A stretch of 64,000 nucleotides of DNA from an uncultured Dorea sp. Lineage in GTDB: Bacteria > Bacillota > Clostridia > Lachnospirales > Lachnospiraceae. The notes beneath the pieces were generated by a model. It saw nothing but the letters and a program-made list of their open reading frames with translations. It searched no databases and had not been told where the DNA came from. Shown in pieces: positions 8,264-18,076 of this stretch. The stretch spans positions 124,001 through 188,000 of the forward strand of contig CAJTVU010000003.1 of the NCBI GenBank assembly GCA_910580235.1, given 5' to 3'. Each line of letters begins with the position of its first letter. Position 1 is the stretch's first letter. The translations under genes and the position numbers were made by a program.

Positions 8264-8896
8264 CTATCTCTTCCTTATCGGATGTCTGATTACAGTCTTT
8301 CGCCTTTCTGGAGCGACCTTTCTAGCATCGCTTAGATAAATCTCATGGTGAAGGCGCTGATCCGTGATGTCAAGCGCATACCCCTGCTCCTCCATAAAAG
8401 TATGCATAAGCGCGACAGTAGCAGGCTCATCATCGTAGGAGCCGATATGCATACACTGTACGCACAGGCCCTCGTCATAACGCAGCAGCTCGGCCTTAGA
8501 GAAATCCATCTTCTTTTTCCTTGTAGCCTCCTGCACCGCCCATTCAAAATCTGCCTCTGTCACAAAATCCGGGAGACGTATCACAGATATCCATTTAAAG
8601 CTCTCCTTATGAGCATAATCGATTCCTTCTACGCCGTCCTGCCACCAAAAGCCTTCCAGCGGAGGCACGACATAATCAAAATACCCCTCGATCTGACGAT
8701 CGCCCTTTTTGCTCATCTTAATCGTAAAGGCAATGCCATACAAGAGGCCGATCGCCTGTTTATATTCTCCATCCTCCACATTGGGATCGCCCTGCCCGCG
8801 GACGGCTATGTAGCTCATAGCAGGCACGGTGACAATGCCGGGCTTGCTTTTGGGCATATAAAATTCTTTGTATTCTTTCTTATAATCAAACGCCAT
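8264..8896 (-). CDS. GyrI-like small-molecule-binding domain protein
   Basis: A 210-residue stand-alone GyrI-like domain protein (AraC effector-binding/SBM fold). Recognisable stretches are PAMSYIAVRGQGDPN near the start, PPLEGFWWQDG in the middle, and the C-terminal HEIYLSDARKVAPER that is typical of the Lachnospiraceae/Bacillus group. Such proteins bind hydrophobic drugs, and some hydrolyse cyclopropanoid toxins; which applies here cannot be seen. ATG 8896 has AAAGGAG upstream, and the longer frame has none. It is 83 bp upstream of the Rieske oxidoreductase in the same direction. Confidence 0.85.
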   Translation of the reverse strand: MAFDYKKEYKEFYMPKSKPGIVTVPAMSYIAVRGQGDPNVEDGEYKQAIGLLYGIAFTIKMSKKGDRQIEGYFDYVVPPLEGFWWQDGVEGIDYAHKESFKWISVIRLPDFVTEADFEWAVQEATRKKKMDFSKAELLRYDEGLCVQCMHIGSYDDEPATVALMHTFMEEQGYALDITDQRLHHEIYLSDARKVAPERRKTVIRHPIRKR

Positions 8897-9019
8897 GGAT
8901 CCGCTCCTTTCTATAAGTTTATCATATAGTTTATCACAATATAAAAGGAATCGTCTAGCCAAAAGCACTCAAACTCTGTATAATGAATCCAAAAGAACTA
9001 TATACCGGAAAGAGAGGGT

Positions 9020-10699
9020 ATGAAAATGGAACAGGCATGGTGGAAAAAAAGCGTCATTTACCAGATTTATCCCAGAAGCTTCGCGGACAGCAACGGAGAC
9101 GGCATCGGCGATCTGAACGGGATTACGGAACATCTGGACTATTTGAAAGAGCTGGGCGTGGATGTCATCTGGCTCTCCCCCGTATATCAGTCTCCCAACG
9201 ATGACAATGGCTATGATATATCGGATTATCAGGCTATCATGAAAGAATTCGGTACTATGGAGGATTTCGACCGGATGCTCTCAGAGATGCACAGGCGCGG
9301 CCTGAAACTGATGATGGATCTGGTAGTAAACCACACCTCCGACGAACACCTGTGGTTTACCAAAAGCCGCGGCTCCCTTAATAATGAGTACCGGGACTAC
9401 TATATATGGAAAGACGGCAAAGAGGAGAACGGCATAAAAAGAGCGCCCAACAACTGGGGAGCCTGCTTCGGCGGCTCTGCCTGGGAATACGACGAGAATA
9501 CCGGCATGTATTATCTGCACTGCTTCTCCAAAAAACAGCCCGATCTGAACTGGGAAAACGAAAAGGTCCGCAGAGAAGTCTTCGACATGATGACTTGGTG
9601 GTGCCAAAAAGGTGTGGACGGTTTCCGCATGGATGTGATCAGCATGATCTCCAAAGATCCTGCCTATCCTGACGGAGAAGCTTCCGGAGGCCTGTATGGA
9701 AACTGCATCCCCCATGTGTGCAACGGCCCCCATGTCCACGAATACCTACAGGAAATGAACCGGGAGGTGCTTTCCAAGTTCGATCTGATCACTGTCGGTG
9801 AGACTGCCGGCGTCACGATTGAAGAGGCAAAAAAATACGCAAACCTTAACGGAAGCGAGCTGAATATGGTCTTTCAGTTTGAACATACAGACATGTCGGA
9901 CGGCAGATGCGGAAAATGGACCACCAAAAAACGGCCTTTGAAGGAATTAAAAACAACGCTGAATCATTGGCAGACTGAATTGGAGGGCCATGCCTGGAAC
10001 AGCCTTTACTGGGATAATCACGACCAGCCCCGCGCTGTCTCCCGCTTCGGGAACGACAGCCCCATGTACCGGGAACGCTCCGCAAAAATGCTTGCCACCT
10101 GTCTCCATTTGATGAAAGGCACTCCTTATATTTATCAGGGCGAGGAGCTGGGCATGACCAACGCCTATTTCACACATATAGAAGACTACCGGGACATTGA
10201 GAGCTTGAACGGTTTTCGGGAGCTGACCGAAAATGGCGTGGTGGATGAGGAAGACATGATGAGCCGCCTGGCGGCGGTAAGCCGGGACAATGCCCGCACG
10301 CCCATGCAGTGGGACGAAACTGCGAATGCAGGATTTACTTCCGGCACGCCATGGATCTCTGTAAATCCTAACTATCTCCTGATCAATGCCAAAGCCGCGC
10401 TGAAAGACAAAGACAGCGTATTCCATTATTACAAGAAGCTCATCCATCTCAGAAAATCACGGGACATTATCATTGACGGGATTTTCCAGAGCCTGATGGA
10501 TGAGGACGAGAACATCTATGCCTACCAGCGGGTCCTCGGCGCAGAGCGCCTTGTGGTAGCCTGCAATTTCACAGAACAGGAGCTTCCTTGCAGTTTGTTC
10601 GACGAGCCTGGGGAAGAGCTGATCTGCAACTATCGCTTCCACAAAGCCGGCGTACTGAATCCCTACGAGGCCAGAGCCGTTCTCTATTCAAGAAAATAG
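9020..10699 (+). CDS. Glycoside hydrolase GH13_31, oligo-1,6-glucosidase-like
   Basis: A 559-residue cytoplasmic enzyme, the usual length for oligo-1,6-glucosidase. The start reads WWKKSVIYQIYPRSF. Conserved regions include DLVVNHTSDEH, the nucleophile Asp in GFRMDVISMI (about residue 200), the acid Glu in VGETAG, and the transition-state Asp in WDNHDQPRAVSRFG. The residue after the nucleophile is Val, which in GH13_31 goes with alpha-1,6 specificity (isomaltose, panose) rather than alpha-1,4. Two ATG codons fit (9020 and 9026); the second is better spaced from GAGAGGG. It lies convergent to the raffinose-type operon and may process glucosides released there. Confidence 0.93.
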   Translation: MKMEQAWWKKSVIYQIYPRSFADSNGDGIGDLNGITEHLDYLKELGVDVIWLSPVYQSPNDDNGYDISDYQAIMKEFGTMEDFDRMLSEMHRRGLKLMMDLVVNHTSDEHLWFTKSRGSLNNEYRDYYIWKDGKEENGIKRAPNNWGACFGGSAWEYDENTGMYYLHCFSKKQPDLNWENEKVRREVFDMMTWWCQKGVDGFRMDVISMISKDPAYPDGEASGGLYGNCIPHVCNGPHVHEYLQEMNREVLSKFDLITVGETAGVTIEEAKKYANLNGSELNMVFQFEHTDMSDGRCGKWTTKKRPLKELKTTLNHWQTELEGHAWNSLYWDNHDQPRAVSRFGNDSPMYRERSAKMLATCLHLMKGTPYIYQGEELGMTNAYFTHIEDYRDIESLNGFRELTENGVVDEEDMMSRLAAVSRDNARTPMQWDETANAGFTSGTPWISVNPNYLLINAKAALKDKDSVFHYYKKLIHLRKSRDIIIDGIFQSLMDEDENIYAYQRVLGAERLVVACNFTEQELPCSLFDEPGEELICNYRFHKAGVLNPYEARAVLYSRK

Positions 10700-10706
10700 C
10701 AGACGC

Positions 10707-10739
10707 AAAGAGGACTGTCACAAAACGACAGTCCTCTTT
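10707..10739. terminator. Intrinsic terminator between convergent glycosidase genes
   Basis: AAAGAGGACTGTC (10707-10719) pairs perfectly with 10727-10739 across a seven-base loop, in the 58-bp gap between the two convergent stop codons. The U-run is short (three T), so it may act on both strands with moderate strength. Confidence 0.75.
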
Positions 10740-10757
10740 CTACATCTATATGCTTTT

Positions 10758-12629
10758 TTATCTATATACTTTTTTTGCCCACAGAAATCTATGTCCGCAA
10801 AGGACGACCGGCTTCGCCAGATCCAAAGCCTCTCCCGTGAGGAGGTTCTGGAACCTCTCCCCAGTCAGAGCCTCTTCGGCAGACAGTTCTATCTCCTGCG
10901 TCATTTCATGGAAATTAAACAGGGCGATCAGCAGCTCATCTCCCATTCTGCGCCCAATACCAAGAACAGAGCAGTTCCCTGTCTCCACAGTCCACACCCT
11001 GGCGTCCCCTGCAAATACCGGCTCCTCCCTTCGAAGGCGCTCCAGGGCAGAAAGCGCCGGGAAAAGCTTTCCCTGCACAGTATCAGGATCCCCGATATTC
11101 TCCGTCAGCTTCCAGGGGAATTTTCCACGGTGGATGTATCTGGAGTCCTCTCTTTTTTCCATATCTTCCTTATATGTGTAATCATTGACCTGTCCGATCT
11201 CATCCCCGCTGTACAGCATTGGGATCCCGGACTGTGCCAGTATGTAGGCATGGAGCATAATATCAAGGGCTATAGCCCCTTTCATCTTTTCCGGATCCTG
11301 TTCGAAGCCTGCGCTCTCGATTCCGCACATGGAAGCAGTCGTGCCGCAAAAACGAGCGTCCCCCGTAGCCAGATCCTCATTGTAAAGCTCGCCGCGGCTT
11401 ATGCTGCCCCCTGTCCTTCCTGTAAAAAACTGGTTTAAGAACTTCTTATGGGGAACCTCCTCCATACCCCACTCCTTTAACGTAGGATAATCAAGCCCCC
11501 AGCCAATATCGTCATGACAGCGCAGGTAATTTAAAAATGTATATTCCCTGGGCAGGCGGTTCACAATATCCATCTGCTTTTTCAAGAGCCGCACGTCCCT
11601 TGTAGCTACAGAATTCCAAATAGTCGCCATAGTGGTCACATTGTACAGCATATGGCATTCTGGTTTTTCCACTGTTCCGAAATAGGGGGCTACCTTTTCC
11701 GGCTCCATCACGACCTCGCCCAGAAGGATCACGCCCGGACATACCACTTCGCTGATCATACGCATCATACGGACAATGGAATGCACCTGCCGAAGGTTCC
11801 GACAGCTCGTCCCTATCTCCTTCCAGATATAGGGGACTGCGTCAATACGGATCACATCCATTCCCTGATTAGCCAGGAACAGGAAATTATACATCATCTC
11901 GTTGAACACTCTGGGATTCTTGTAATTCAGATCCCACTGGTATGGGTAAAAGGTAGTCATAACATGATGTCCCGCCTCGGGGATCCATGTGAAATTCCCC
12001 GGCGCAGTGGTTGGGAATACCTGGGGTACCGTCTTTTCATACTGTGCCGGGATATCATAATTATCAAAGAAAAAATACCGGCTCATATATTCCCCCTCGC
12101 CATTTCTGGCGCGCTTCGCCCACTCATGCTCCTCAGAGGTATGATTCATTACGAAATCCATGCAAAGGCTTATGCCGCGCCTGTGGCACTCCCTGGAAAG
12201 CTTCTGAAGATCCGCCATGGAGCCCAGCTCCGGCCTCACCTTACGGAAATCAGCCACTGCATATCCCCCGTCAGAACGCCCTTTTGGGGAATCCAGAAAG
12301 GGCATCAAATGAATGCAGCTTACATTGCAGGACTGAAGGTAACCTATATGCTCCCTCACTCCCTTGAGATCCCCTGCAAAATTATCAATATACAGCATCA
12401 TGCCAAGCATGTCGTTCTTCCGGAACCAGTCAGGGCTCTCTTCCCGCTTCCCATCCAGCTCTTTTAAAGAATCGCTCCGCTCCTTATAAAAGCTCTGCAT
12501 TGTGTCGCACAGCTCTCCAAACATATCGCCGTTATTATAAAGCTCCATGTACAGCCAGCGCAGCTCGTCGTGATGGCGCCCTAGACGCTCTTGAAAACAA
12601 TCTCTGTTCTTTTTCTTTCTTTCCGGCAT
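10758..12629 (-). CDS. Amylosucrase-like glycoside hydrolase GH13_4
   Basis: A 623-residue GH13 enzyme whose segments closely follow Neisseria amylosucrase: GDLKGVREHIGYLQ, IHLMPFLDSPKGRSDGGYAV, DFVMNHTSEEHEWA, WDLNYKNPRVFNEM, the nucleophile in GMDVIRIDAVPYIWK, Glu in LLGEVV, and NYLRCHDDIGW. The family breaks sucrose, either hydrolysing it or transferring glucose into alpha-glucan. There is no signal peptide, so it acts inside the cell. It is the last gene of the operon behind the alpha-galactosidase (41-bp gap) and ABC importer. Sucrose left after galactose removal from raffinose is therefore the logical substrate. Sucrose phosphorylase activity is less likely given the closer amylosucrase motifs. 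Confidence 0.87.
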   Translation of the reverse strand: MPERKKKNRDCFQERLGRHHDELRWLYMELYNNGDMFGELCDTMQSFYKERSDSLKELDGKREESPDWFRKNDMLGMMLYIDNFAGDLKGVREHIGYLQSCNVSCIHLMPFLDSPKGRSDGGYAVADFRKVRPELGSMADLQKLSRECHRRGISLCMDFVMNHTSEEHEWAKRARNGEGEYMSRYFFFDNYDIPAQYEKTVPQVFPTTAPGNFTWIPEAGHHVMTTFYPYQWDLNYKNPRVFNEMMYNFLFLANQGMDVIRIDAVPYIWKEIGTSCRNLRQVHSIVRMMRMISEVVCPGVILLGEVVMEPEKVAPYFGTVEKPECHMLYNVTTMATIWNSVATRDVRLLKKQMDIVNRLPREYTFLNYLRCHDDIGWGLDYPTLKEWGMEEVPHKKFLNQFFTGRTGGSISRGELYNEDLATGDARFCGTTASMCGIESAGFEQDPEKMKGAIALDIMLHAYILAQSGIPMLYSGDEIGQVNDYTYKEDMEKREDSRYIHRGKFPWKLTENIGDPDTVQGKLFPALSALERLRREEPVFAGDARVWTVETGNCSVLGIGRRMGDELLIALFNFHEMTQEIELSAEEALTGERFQNLLTGEALDLAKPVVLCGHRFLWAKKVYR

Positions 12630-12669
12630 AATCCCCGTCTCCTGTTCTTTTCCATGAGCCGATCTACAA

Positions 12670-14856
12670 TCAGTCCGAAACTCTCACAAAATGATACTGG
12701 TAAGCCTGATAGGCTCCCAGCTCCAACGGCATCGGATAGCCTGTTGCCATCAGCGCCTCCGCCGGATATAAGCGCCCGCTCTTCTCTTCCCGGTAAAAGG
12801 CGCCCTCTTCCAGCCCTTTCAGCCGAACATACACCGGCGTCATATTTCCATGGATCTCCAGCATCACTACATTCAGAAGAGCTTCCGACCGATCCTGCGC
12901 CACAAAAGCCCAGGCCCCCGTTTCATCGACAAAAGGATCCGACAACCGATAATAACAGCCATTTTGAATAAGCGGCGCATATTTGTGGTATTCCTCCACC
13001 TGCCTCTTCACTTCCTGCTTTTCCTCTGCCGTAAATTTCCCCAGATCTAGCTCGTAGCCAAAAGTCCCGGACATGGCTACCACCTTTCTGGTATTCATAG
13101 GCGTCTCCCTTCCTGTCTGATGATTCGGCACGACAGATACATGGGAGCCCATCGCGGACACTGGATATCCAAAGGACGTACCGTACTGGATCCGCAGGCG
13201 GTCTATAGCGTCAGTATTGTCGCTGCACCAGATCTGCGGCGTATAATACAGCATTCCTGCATCAAAACGCCCTCCTCCTCCGCTGCAGCCTTCAATGAGC
13301 AGATCCGGGTATCTGTCAAGCAGCCGTTCCAGAAAGTCATAAAGCCCCAGTACATAGTCGTACAATACGCGTCCCTGATCCCGGGTCGCTACCGAATACA
13401 CATCGGACAGCGACCGGTTCATATCCCATTTCACATATTCAATATTCTCCTCATCCAAAAGCCTGCACATCTGAGAGAATACCTCGTCCACCACTTCTTT
13501 TCTGGAAAAATCGAGGACAAGCTGATTTCTGCTTCGCACCGGGCTCCTGCCAGGTATGGCCAGCGCCCAGTCCGGATGCTTTCGGAAAAGCTCGCTGTCC
13601 TCACTGACAGCTTCCGGCTCGAACCATATCCCAAACTTCAGTCCCAGGCCGTTGATGCGGGAAATAAGGTTCTTCAGCGTCCCGCCAAGCTTTTCCTCGT
13701 TTACGCCCCAGTCTCCCAGGCCGCTGCTGTCGTCGTTCCGTTTGCCGAACCAGCCGTCGTCCATCACCAGCAGCTCAATGCCGGACTGTGCCGCATGTTC
13801 CGCCAGTGCATAAATGGACTCCCCGTTAAAATTAAAATACGAAGCCTCCCAACTGTTCAGCAGCACCGGGCGCACCATGTCTCTGTACTTTCCGCGGCAT
13901 ACATGGGTGCGGATGCAGGAATGAAGATTCCTGGAGAGCGCTCCCAGGCCGTCTGCGCTGTAGGTCAGGATTACCTCCGGCGCATAAAATATCTTCCCCG
14001 GCTCCAGAGGATAAGAAAATCCATCGTCATTGAGGCCAAGCATCACCCTTGTCTGATTGTACTGATCCTTTTCCGCCTCGCCTTTAAAACTTCCGCTGTA
14101 TACAAAAGACATGGCATAGCAGCTTCCGTAATCCTCACAGGCGCTGCGTTCTGCCAGGATCATCATAGGATTATACTGATGGCTGGAAACTCCCCGTCTG
14201 CTTTCAATCACCTGGCCGCCGTGATTCACAGGCATCCGCTGAAAGTTCCGCTCCATGGCGTGCCTTCCATAAAAAGTGATCAGGTCATAATTTCCTGTGA
14301 CAAAATCTAAATTTGCACTTTGTACCTTCTCCAGATATACCTTTCCATTCCCGTTGTTCGTCACCACAGCGCTTCGGGTAATAATGTCAAGCTCTGGAAG
14401 CAAACCATACAACAGGCATACGCCAACCCCTGTCACCGAATCCTTCAGATATATCTTCAGTGTCTGCGCCTCCTCGCCCCCGGCATAGACTGCCGGAAGG
14501 CCCGGAAGAGCGTATTTCCCCTTTAAAATCTCATAGCCCTCATAGCGCAGGTCACAGGCACAGGAGCCGTCTGCATTCTTCACCGCAAAGACAGTGCTTC
14601 GATAGTCTCCCGTCCCCTGGCTTGGAAACTCCTGGGGAAGGGAATCAAGGGAATAGGTGCGATCGTTTCCCGCCTCGTAAGGGTTGCCGGAAAATCCTCT
14701 GTCCGTGTAGGTCAGCAAATAGTCCATGCAGCCCCCAGTCCTTTTCCCATAATACAGATGCAACAAATATCCGTACTGATCCGCCTGCATCTGATAAGTT
14801 GTGTTTTTGGTGTGCAAAGTGAAAGTCTTTTTTTCCTCGTTCCATATAACTCCCAT
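12670..14856 (-). CDS. Alpha-galactosidase, GH36
   Basis: A 728-residue enzyme, the typical length of bacterial tetrameric GH36 (AgaA/RafA type). The nucleophile Asp is in YVKWDMNR (about residue 478), and the acid/base Asp is in the IWCSDNTDA segment (about 542). The substrate loop CSGGGGRFDAGM and ASYFNFNGE are also present. It removes terminal alpha-1,6 galactose from melibiose, raffinose and stachyose in the cytoplasm; no signal peptide is seen. Start ATG 14856 has GAGGAG nine bases upstream. It sits between the ABC permease and the amylosucrase-like gene in a leftward operon that is probably induced by the AraC regulator at 18221. Confidence 0.95.
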   Translation of the reverse strand: MGVIWNEEKKTFTLHTKNTTYQMQADQYGYLLHLYYGKRTGGCMDYLLTYTDRGFSGNPYEAGNDRTYSLDSLPQEFPSQGTGDYRSTVFAVKNADGSCACDLRYEGYEILKGKYALPGLPAVYAGGEEAQTLKIYLKDSVTGVGVCLLYGLLPELDIITRSAVVTNNGNGKVYLEKVQSANLDFVTGNYDLITFYGRHAMERNFQRMPVNHGGQVIESRRGVSSHQYNPMMILAERSACEDYGSCYAMSFVYSGSFKGEAEKDQYNQTRVMLGLNDDGFSYPLEPGKIFYAPEVILTYSADGLGALSRNLHSCIRTHVCRGKYRDMVRPVLLNSWEASYFNFNGESIYALAEHAAQSGIELLVMDDGWFGKRNDDSSGLGDWGVNEEKLGGTLKNLISRINGLGLKFGIWFEPEAVSEDSELFRKHPDWALAIPGRSPVRSRNQLVLDFSRKEVVDEVFSQMCRLLDEENIEYVKWDMNRSLSDVYSVATRDQGRVLYDYVLGLYDFLERLLDRYPDLLIEGCSGGGGRFDAGMLYYTPQIWCSDNTDAIDRLRIQYGTSFGYPVSAMGSHVSVVPNHQTGRETPMNTRKVVAMSGTFGYELDLGKFTAEEKQEVKRQVEEYHKYAPLIQNGCYYRLSDPFVDETGAWAFVAQDRSEALLNVVMLEIHGNMTPVYVRLKGLEEGAFYREEKSGRLYPAEALMATGYPMPLELGAYQAYQYHFVRVSD

Positions 14857-14885
14857 GCTGTGTACTCCTCTACGCTTTGTTTTTC

Positions 14886-15731
14886 TTACTTCACCGCTCC
14901 ATTTACTACGCCGTTAAGAATCTGCTTCTGACAGAAGATGTAGAAGATCAGGATCGGCAGGAGCGCCAATAAATACGACGCGAACGCCAGATTATAGTTA
15001 GTTCCGAACTGTGTCTGGAAGGTCATCTGTGCAAGCGGCAAAGTGTTCATATCGCCTCCTCCTAAGATAACGAGAGGCGTCATCACGTCATTCCAGGTTC
15101 CCAGAGCCGTCAGTACAGCAACTGTCGCGTGCATCGGCTTCATAATCGGGAAAATAATGCTCCAATATGTCCTCCATGTTGACGCGCCGTCCACTCTCGC
15201 CGCCTCCTCCAATGCAATGGGTATATTCACCAGATAACCAGAGTATAAGAGGACGTTCATCGGCATATAGAATACCACATAGCAGAGGATTACGCCAACT
15301 ACATTATCAATTCCAAGCTGGGCAGTCTGTTTGACAAGCGGCATCATCAGAATGGCAAAGGGTACGAACATACCGCTCACCACGTACAGGTATGCCAGAT
15401 TGTACCACTTGTTACGCGCTTTATTTCTTCCGATGGTATAACCCATCAGAGAATGTATTACAATGGAAAGCACAACGGTCACAGACGTGATGAGCACGCT
15501 GTTCCCAAGCGAGCGCCAGAAATCGGTCACGCGCATCGCCTCAGCGAAATTCCCCAAGCTGAAGCTTTTAGGAAGGGAAAGGATCCCTGCAATGCTGTTC
15601 GTCATCTCGGAGGGCTGTTTAAATGCGATCACAATAGTAAGATAAAGGGGGAAAGCAACCGTAATCAGCCCTACGATCAAGAGTATAGTGACAGGCCAGT
15701 TCGCTTTCTCTTTTATGTTCTTGTCTTTCAT
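14886..15731 (-). CDS. Carbohydrate ABC transporter permease, MalG/MsmG type
   Basis: A 281-residue membrane protein with six predicted helices. The EAA loop that docks the ATPase reads EEAARVDGASTWRTYWSIIF (about residue 190). Its ATG shares one base with the stop of the partner permease (TAATG), so translation is coupled. With the MalF-like protein it would form the channel for an oligosaccharide. No ATPase gene accompanies the system, so a general MsmK-type ATPase encoded elsewhere is presumably shared, as is common in Firmicute CUT1 systems. Confidence 0.93.
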   Translation of the reverse strand: MKDKNIKEKANWPVTILLIVGLITVAFPLYLTIVIAFKQPSEMTNSIAGILSLPKSFSLGNFAEAMRVTDFWRSLGNSVLITSVTVVLSIVIHSLMGYTIGRNKARNKWYNLAYLYVVSGMFVPFAILMMPLVKQTAQLGIDNVVGVILCYVVFYMPMNVLLYSGYLVNIPIALEEAARVDGASTWRTYWSIIFPIMKPMHATVAVLTALGTWNDVMTPLVILGGGDMNTLPLAQMTFQTQFGTNYNLAFASYLLALLPILIFYIFCQKQILNGVVNGAVK

Positions 15732-16591
15732 TATAACTGCTCCTCCTTTCTGCTGGTAAAGTTCATCTGCGCTACGGAGATCGCTACGATCATCACAAAG
15801 AATACGACTGCGTTAGCGCTCTGGAAGCCAAACTGGCCGCCAGCCATACCGTTATTATAGATCAGGAATGAGATAGACTCTGTGCTCTGTGCCGGGCCTC
15901 CCTTTGTCAACGCCATGATCTGATCGAATACCATGAGGAAATTCTTCATGGAAAGCACCATGTTGATGCTGAAAAATGGCAGGATCAGCGGGAAGGTCAG
16001 ATGTTTGAACTTGCTCCATCCTGTGGCTCCATCCAGGGAGCCCGCCTCATAGACGTCCTCGGGAACCGTCTGTAAGCCTGAGATATAAATAATGGTATTC
16101 ATAGCGATCGCCTGCCATGCACACACGATCATAATGGCCACCCACGCCCATTTGCTGCTTGCCAGCATACTGGTCCCCTTGCCACCCATCATCTGGATCA
16201 CCGCGGGAAGGATATATGTAAAGAAATAGTTGAAAATATAGCCGACAACCAACGCGCCCAGAATATTAGGGATAAAGTACATACCGCGCAGGGCGCTCTT
16301 AAATTTAATCTTGCTGTTTAATCCAATCGCCAAAAGAAGGCTTAAGACATTTACCACAATGGTCGTCACCACGGCCAGCTTAAAGGTGAAGAGATAGGAA
16401 CTCCCCACTCTTGAATCCCCGAACAGGTCTATGTAGTTGCGAAGCCCTACCCATTCAAACTCTCCATAGCCCCGGAAATTCGTAAAGCTGTAGATCACGC
16501 CCTGAATCAGAGGCAGTGTGTTAAAGCAGAAGAACAGGGCAAGAATCGGTATCGTAATCAATAAAAACGTTCTCTGTCTGTCATTTTTCAT
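15731..16591 (-). CDS. Carbohydrate ABC transporter permease, MalF/MsmF type
   Basis: A 286-residue permease with six predicted helices. The EAA loop is YEAGSLDGATGWSKFKHLTF (about residue 180), and the N-terminal FCFNTLPLIQGVIYSF is typical of MsmF/LacF. It follows the binding-protein gene by 21 bp and overlaps the next permease by one base. It imports the sugar, most likely raffinose or melibiose, that the downstream alpha-galactosidase cleaves. Confidence 0.93.
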   Translation of the reverse strand: MKNDRQRTFLLITIPILALFFCFNTLPLIQGVIYSFTNFRGYGEFEWVGLRNYIDLFGDSRVGSSYLFTFKLAVVTTIVVNVLSLLLAIGLNSKIKFKSALRGMYFIPNILGALVVGYIFNYFFTYILPAVIQMMGGKGTSMLASSKWAWVAIMIVCAWQAIAMNTIIYISGLQTVPEDVYEAGSLDGATGWSKFKHLTFPLILPFFSINMVLSMKNFLMVFDQIMALTKGGPAQSTESISFLIYNNGMAGGQFGFQSANAVVFFVMIVAISVAQMNFTSRKEEQL

Positions 16592-16612
16592 GATTTTCCA
16601 CTCCCTTCTTCG

Positions 16613-17899
16613 TTACTCATCGCCGTGCTCCGCCTGGTACTGTTCTACCTTGCGGATAATATCGCGGTTGTAACGCTTCCAATCTGTGTCGAATTTTTTC
16701 AGGAACTCCTCTGGATCCTCATTGATGAGAAACGTCTGGATCTGTGCGTCTACAGCCATCTCCGTAGGATAGTAGTGATCCTGATAGTCCGTCATTTTCC
16801 CCTGTTCTATGTATTCCAGCATTCCGTCCAGCATAGGAGCAAGCTGGAATGTCTCGTCCTTACAAGGCACCGCATTCTGCTCGTCCAGGTAAGTCTGGAT
16901 GCTTTCATTTTCCAGAAGGAAATCCAACACCTCGTATGCCGCTTCCTTATTCTCACAGTTATCCATCACACAGAACATCAAGTCTACGCCCGAGTTCAGG
17001 ACATTTCCGTCCTTTGTATCTGCGCCAGGCATTACAAAGGAATCAATGTCCATATCGGGATTTGAGGATTTAATCTGGGGAACAGCATAGCTTCCGATGG
17101 CGAACATAGCAGATTCGCCGTTCGCAAAGGCTGTGCAGGCATCGTTGTACCCGTAGGCGAAAGGGCCGTCCTGCCCGTACTGTACAAGCTCCAGCATTTT
17201 GTCCGCAACTTCCCGATACTCCTCTGAAAAAGTCGCCTCGCCGCGGTTTACCTGCTGGCACACGTCCGCAGGCGCCAGGTCGACGGCAAGCGCGTTCCAT
17301 GGAGCCAGGCAGGTCCACACATCCTTAAAGCCAAAATACAGAGGTTGGATGCCTTCCTTCTCAATCTCCTCGCACAGGCTCATAAATTCGCTCCATGTCT
17401 CCGGTATCTCCCAGCCATGCTCCTTAAACATCTCACGGTTATAGAGGACTCCGGCCGCGTTTGCCACATAGGGCACTCCATATGTCCCTTCTGTGGGCAC
17501 GAACTCCAGCCCCTCCAGGATGTCCACGTACGCGGGCTTGATAGACTTCAGGCCTTCATAATCTGAAACATCCGCCAGAATATTGGAATCCATAAACAGA
17601 GAATAGTTCATATCTCCTCCGATTCCAATGATATCCGGATAATCCTCCCGGATAAATTTGGTTTTTAAAATCGTCATTGCATCATTGGGCGAGTCAATCT
17701 TCAGCAGAATGTCGTCATGGGTGGCATTAAACTTCTCCTCCAGCTGTTCAAAGACTTCTACAGCCTCAGGCTTATACTGCACCAATTCAATGACTGTCTT
17801 GCCCTGGCTGTCCGCCTCCGAACTGCATCCGGAAAGCAGCGCCGCCCCAAGCATGCTGCCTGTTAAGACTAAACTCAGAACTGTACTTCTTTTCCTCAT
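16613..17899 (-). CDS. Extracellular sugar-binding lipoprotein of a CUT1 ABC transporter
   Basis: A 428-residue family 1 solute-binding protein with a lipoprotein signal: basic MRKR, a hydrophobic core and lipobox LLSGC, with Cys about residue 25. The mature protein is anchored to the outer face of the membrane. Typical SBP features are the N-terminal TVIELVQYKPEAVEVFEQLE and PETWSEFMSLCEEIEKEG. It is the first gene of the operon. It is expected to bind an alpha-galactoside, judged from the downstream GH36 enzyme; this is inference from context. Confidence 0.92.
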   Translation of the reverse strand: MRKRSTVLSLVLTGSMLGAALLSGCSSEADSQGKTVIELVQYKPEAVEVFEQLEEKFNATHDDILLKIDSPNDAMTILKTKFIREDYPDIIGIGGDMNYSLFMDSNILADVSDYEGLKSIKPAYVDILEGLEFVPTEGTYGVPYVANAAGVLYNREMFKEHGWEIPETWSEFMSLCEEIEKEGIQPLYFGFKDVWTCLAPWNALAVDLAPADVCQQVNRGEATFSEEYREVADKMLELVQYGQDGPFAYGYNDACTAFANGESAMFAIGSYAVPQIKSSNPDMDIDSFVMPGADTKDGNVLNSGVDLMFCVMDNCENKEAAYEVLDFLLENESIQTYLDEQNAVPCKDETFQLAPMLDGMLEYIEQGKMTDYQDHYYPTEMAVDAQIQTFLINEDPEEFLKKFDTDWKRYNRDIIRKVEQYQAEHGDE

Positions 17900-18047
17900 T
17901 TTCTTACTCCTTTTCCGGCTTTTTACGCCTTATGAACCTTTGCAGAAACATATGCCGGACTGCTGCAGCACATTCCTCTTATCAAGTATCCTGGCATATC
18001 CCTGCAAAATCCGCGCTTCGCTCACGCTCACACTTTTGAACGTTTTC

Positions 18048-18076
18048 ATTATAACATGCCTTTATGTGTGCTAAAA
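18048..18076 (-). promoter_or_regulatory. Probable promoter of the oligosaccharide operon
   Basis: The 321-bp gap 17900-18220 between the binding-protein gene and the divergent araC gene contains a consensus TATAAT on the minus strand (18053-18048). It has only a poor -35 (TTTTAG, 18076-18071), which fits a promoter that needs an activator. Toward the plus strand, TATACT at 18173 is a candidate -10 for araC. The A/T-rich stretch between them probably holds the regulator's sites. Confidence 0.5.

Noticed and set aside
13120..14310. Long plus-strand frame of 396 codons over the alpha-galactosidase gene
   Set aside because: It is a shadow frame; the GH36 catalytic motifs on the minus strand are unambiguous, and this frame has no start site or family resemblance.
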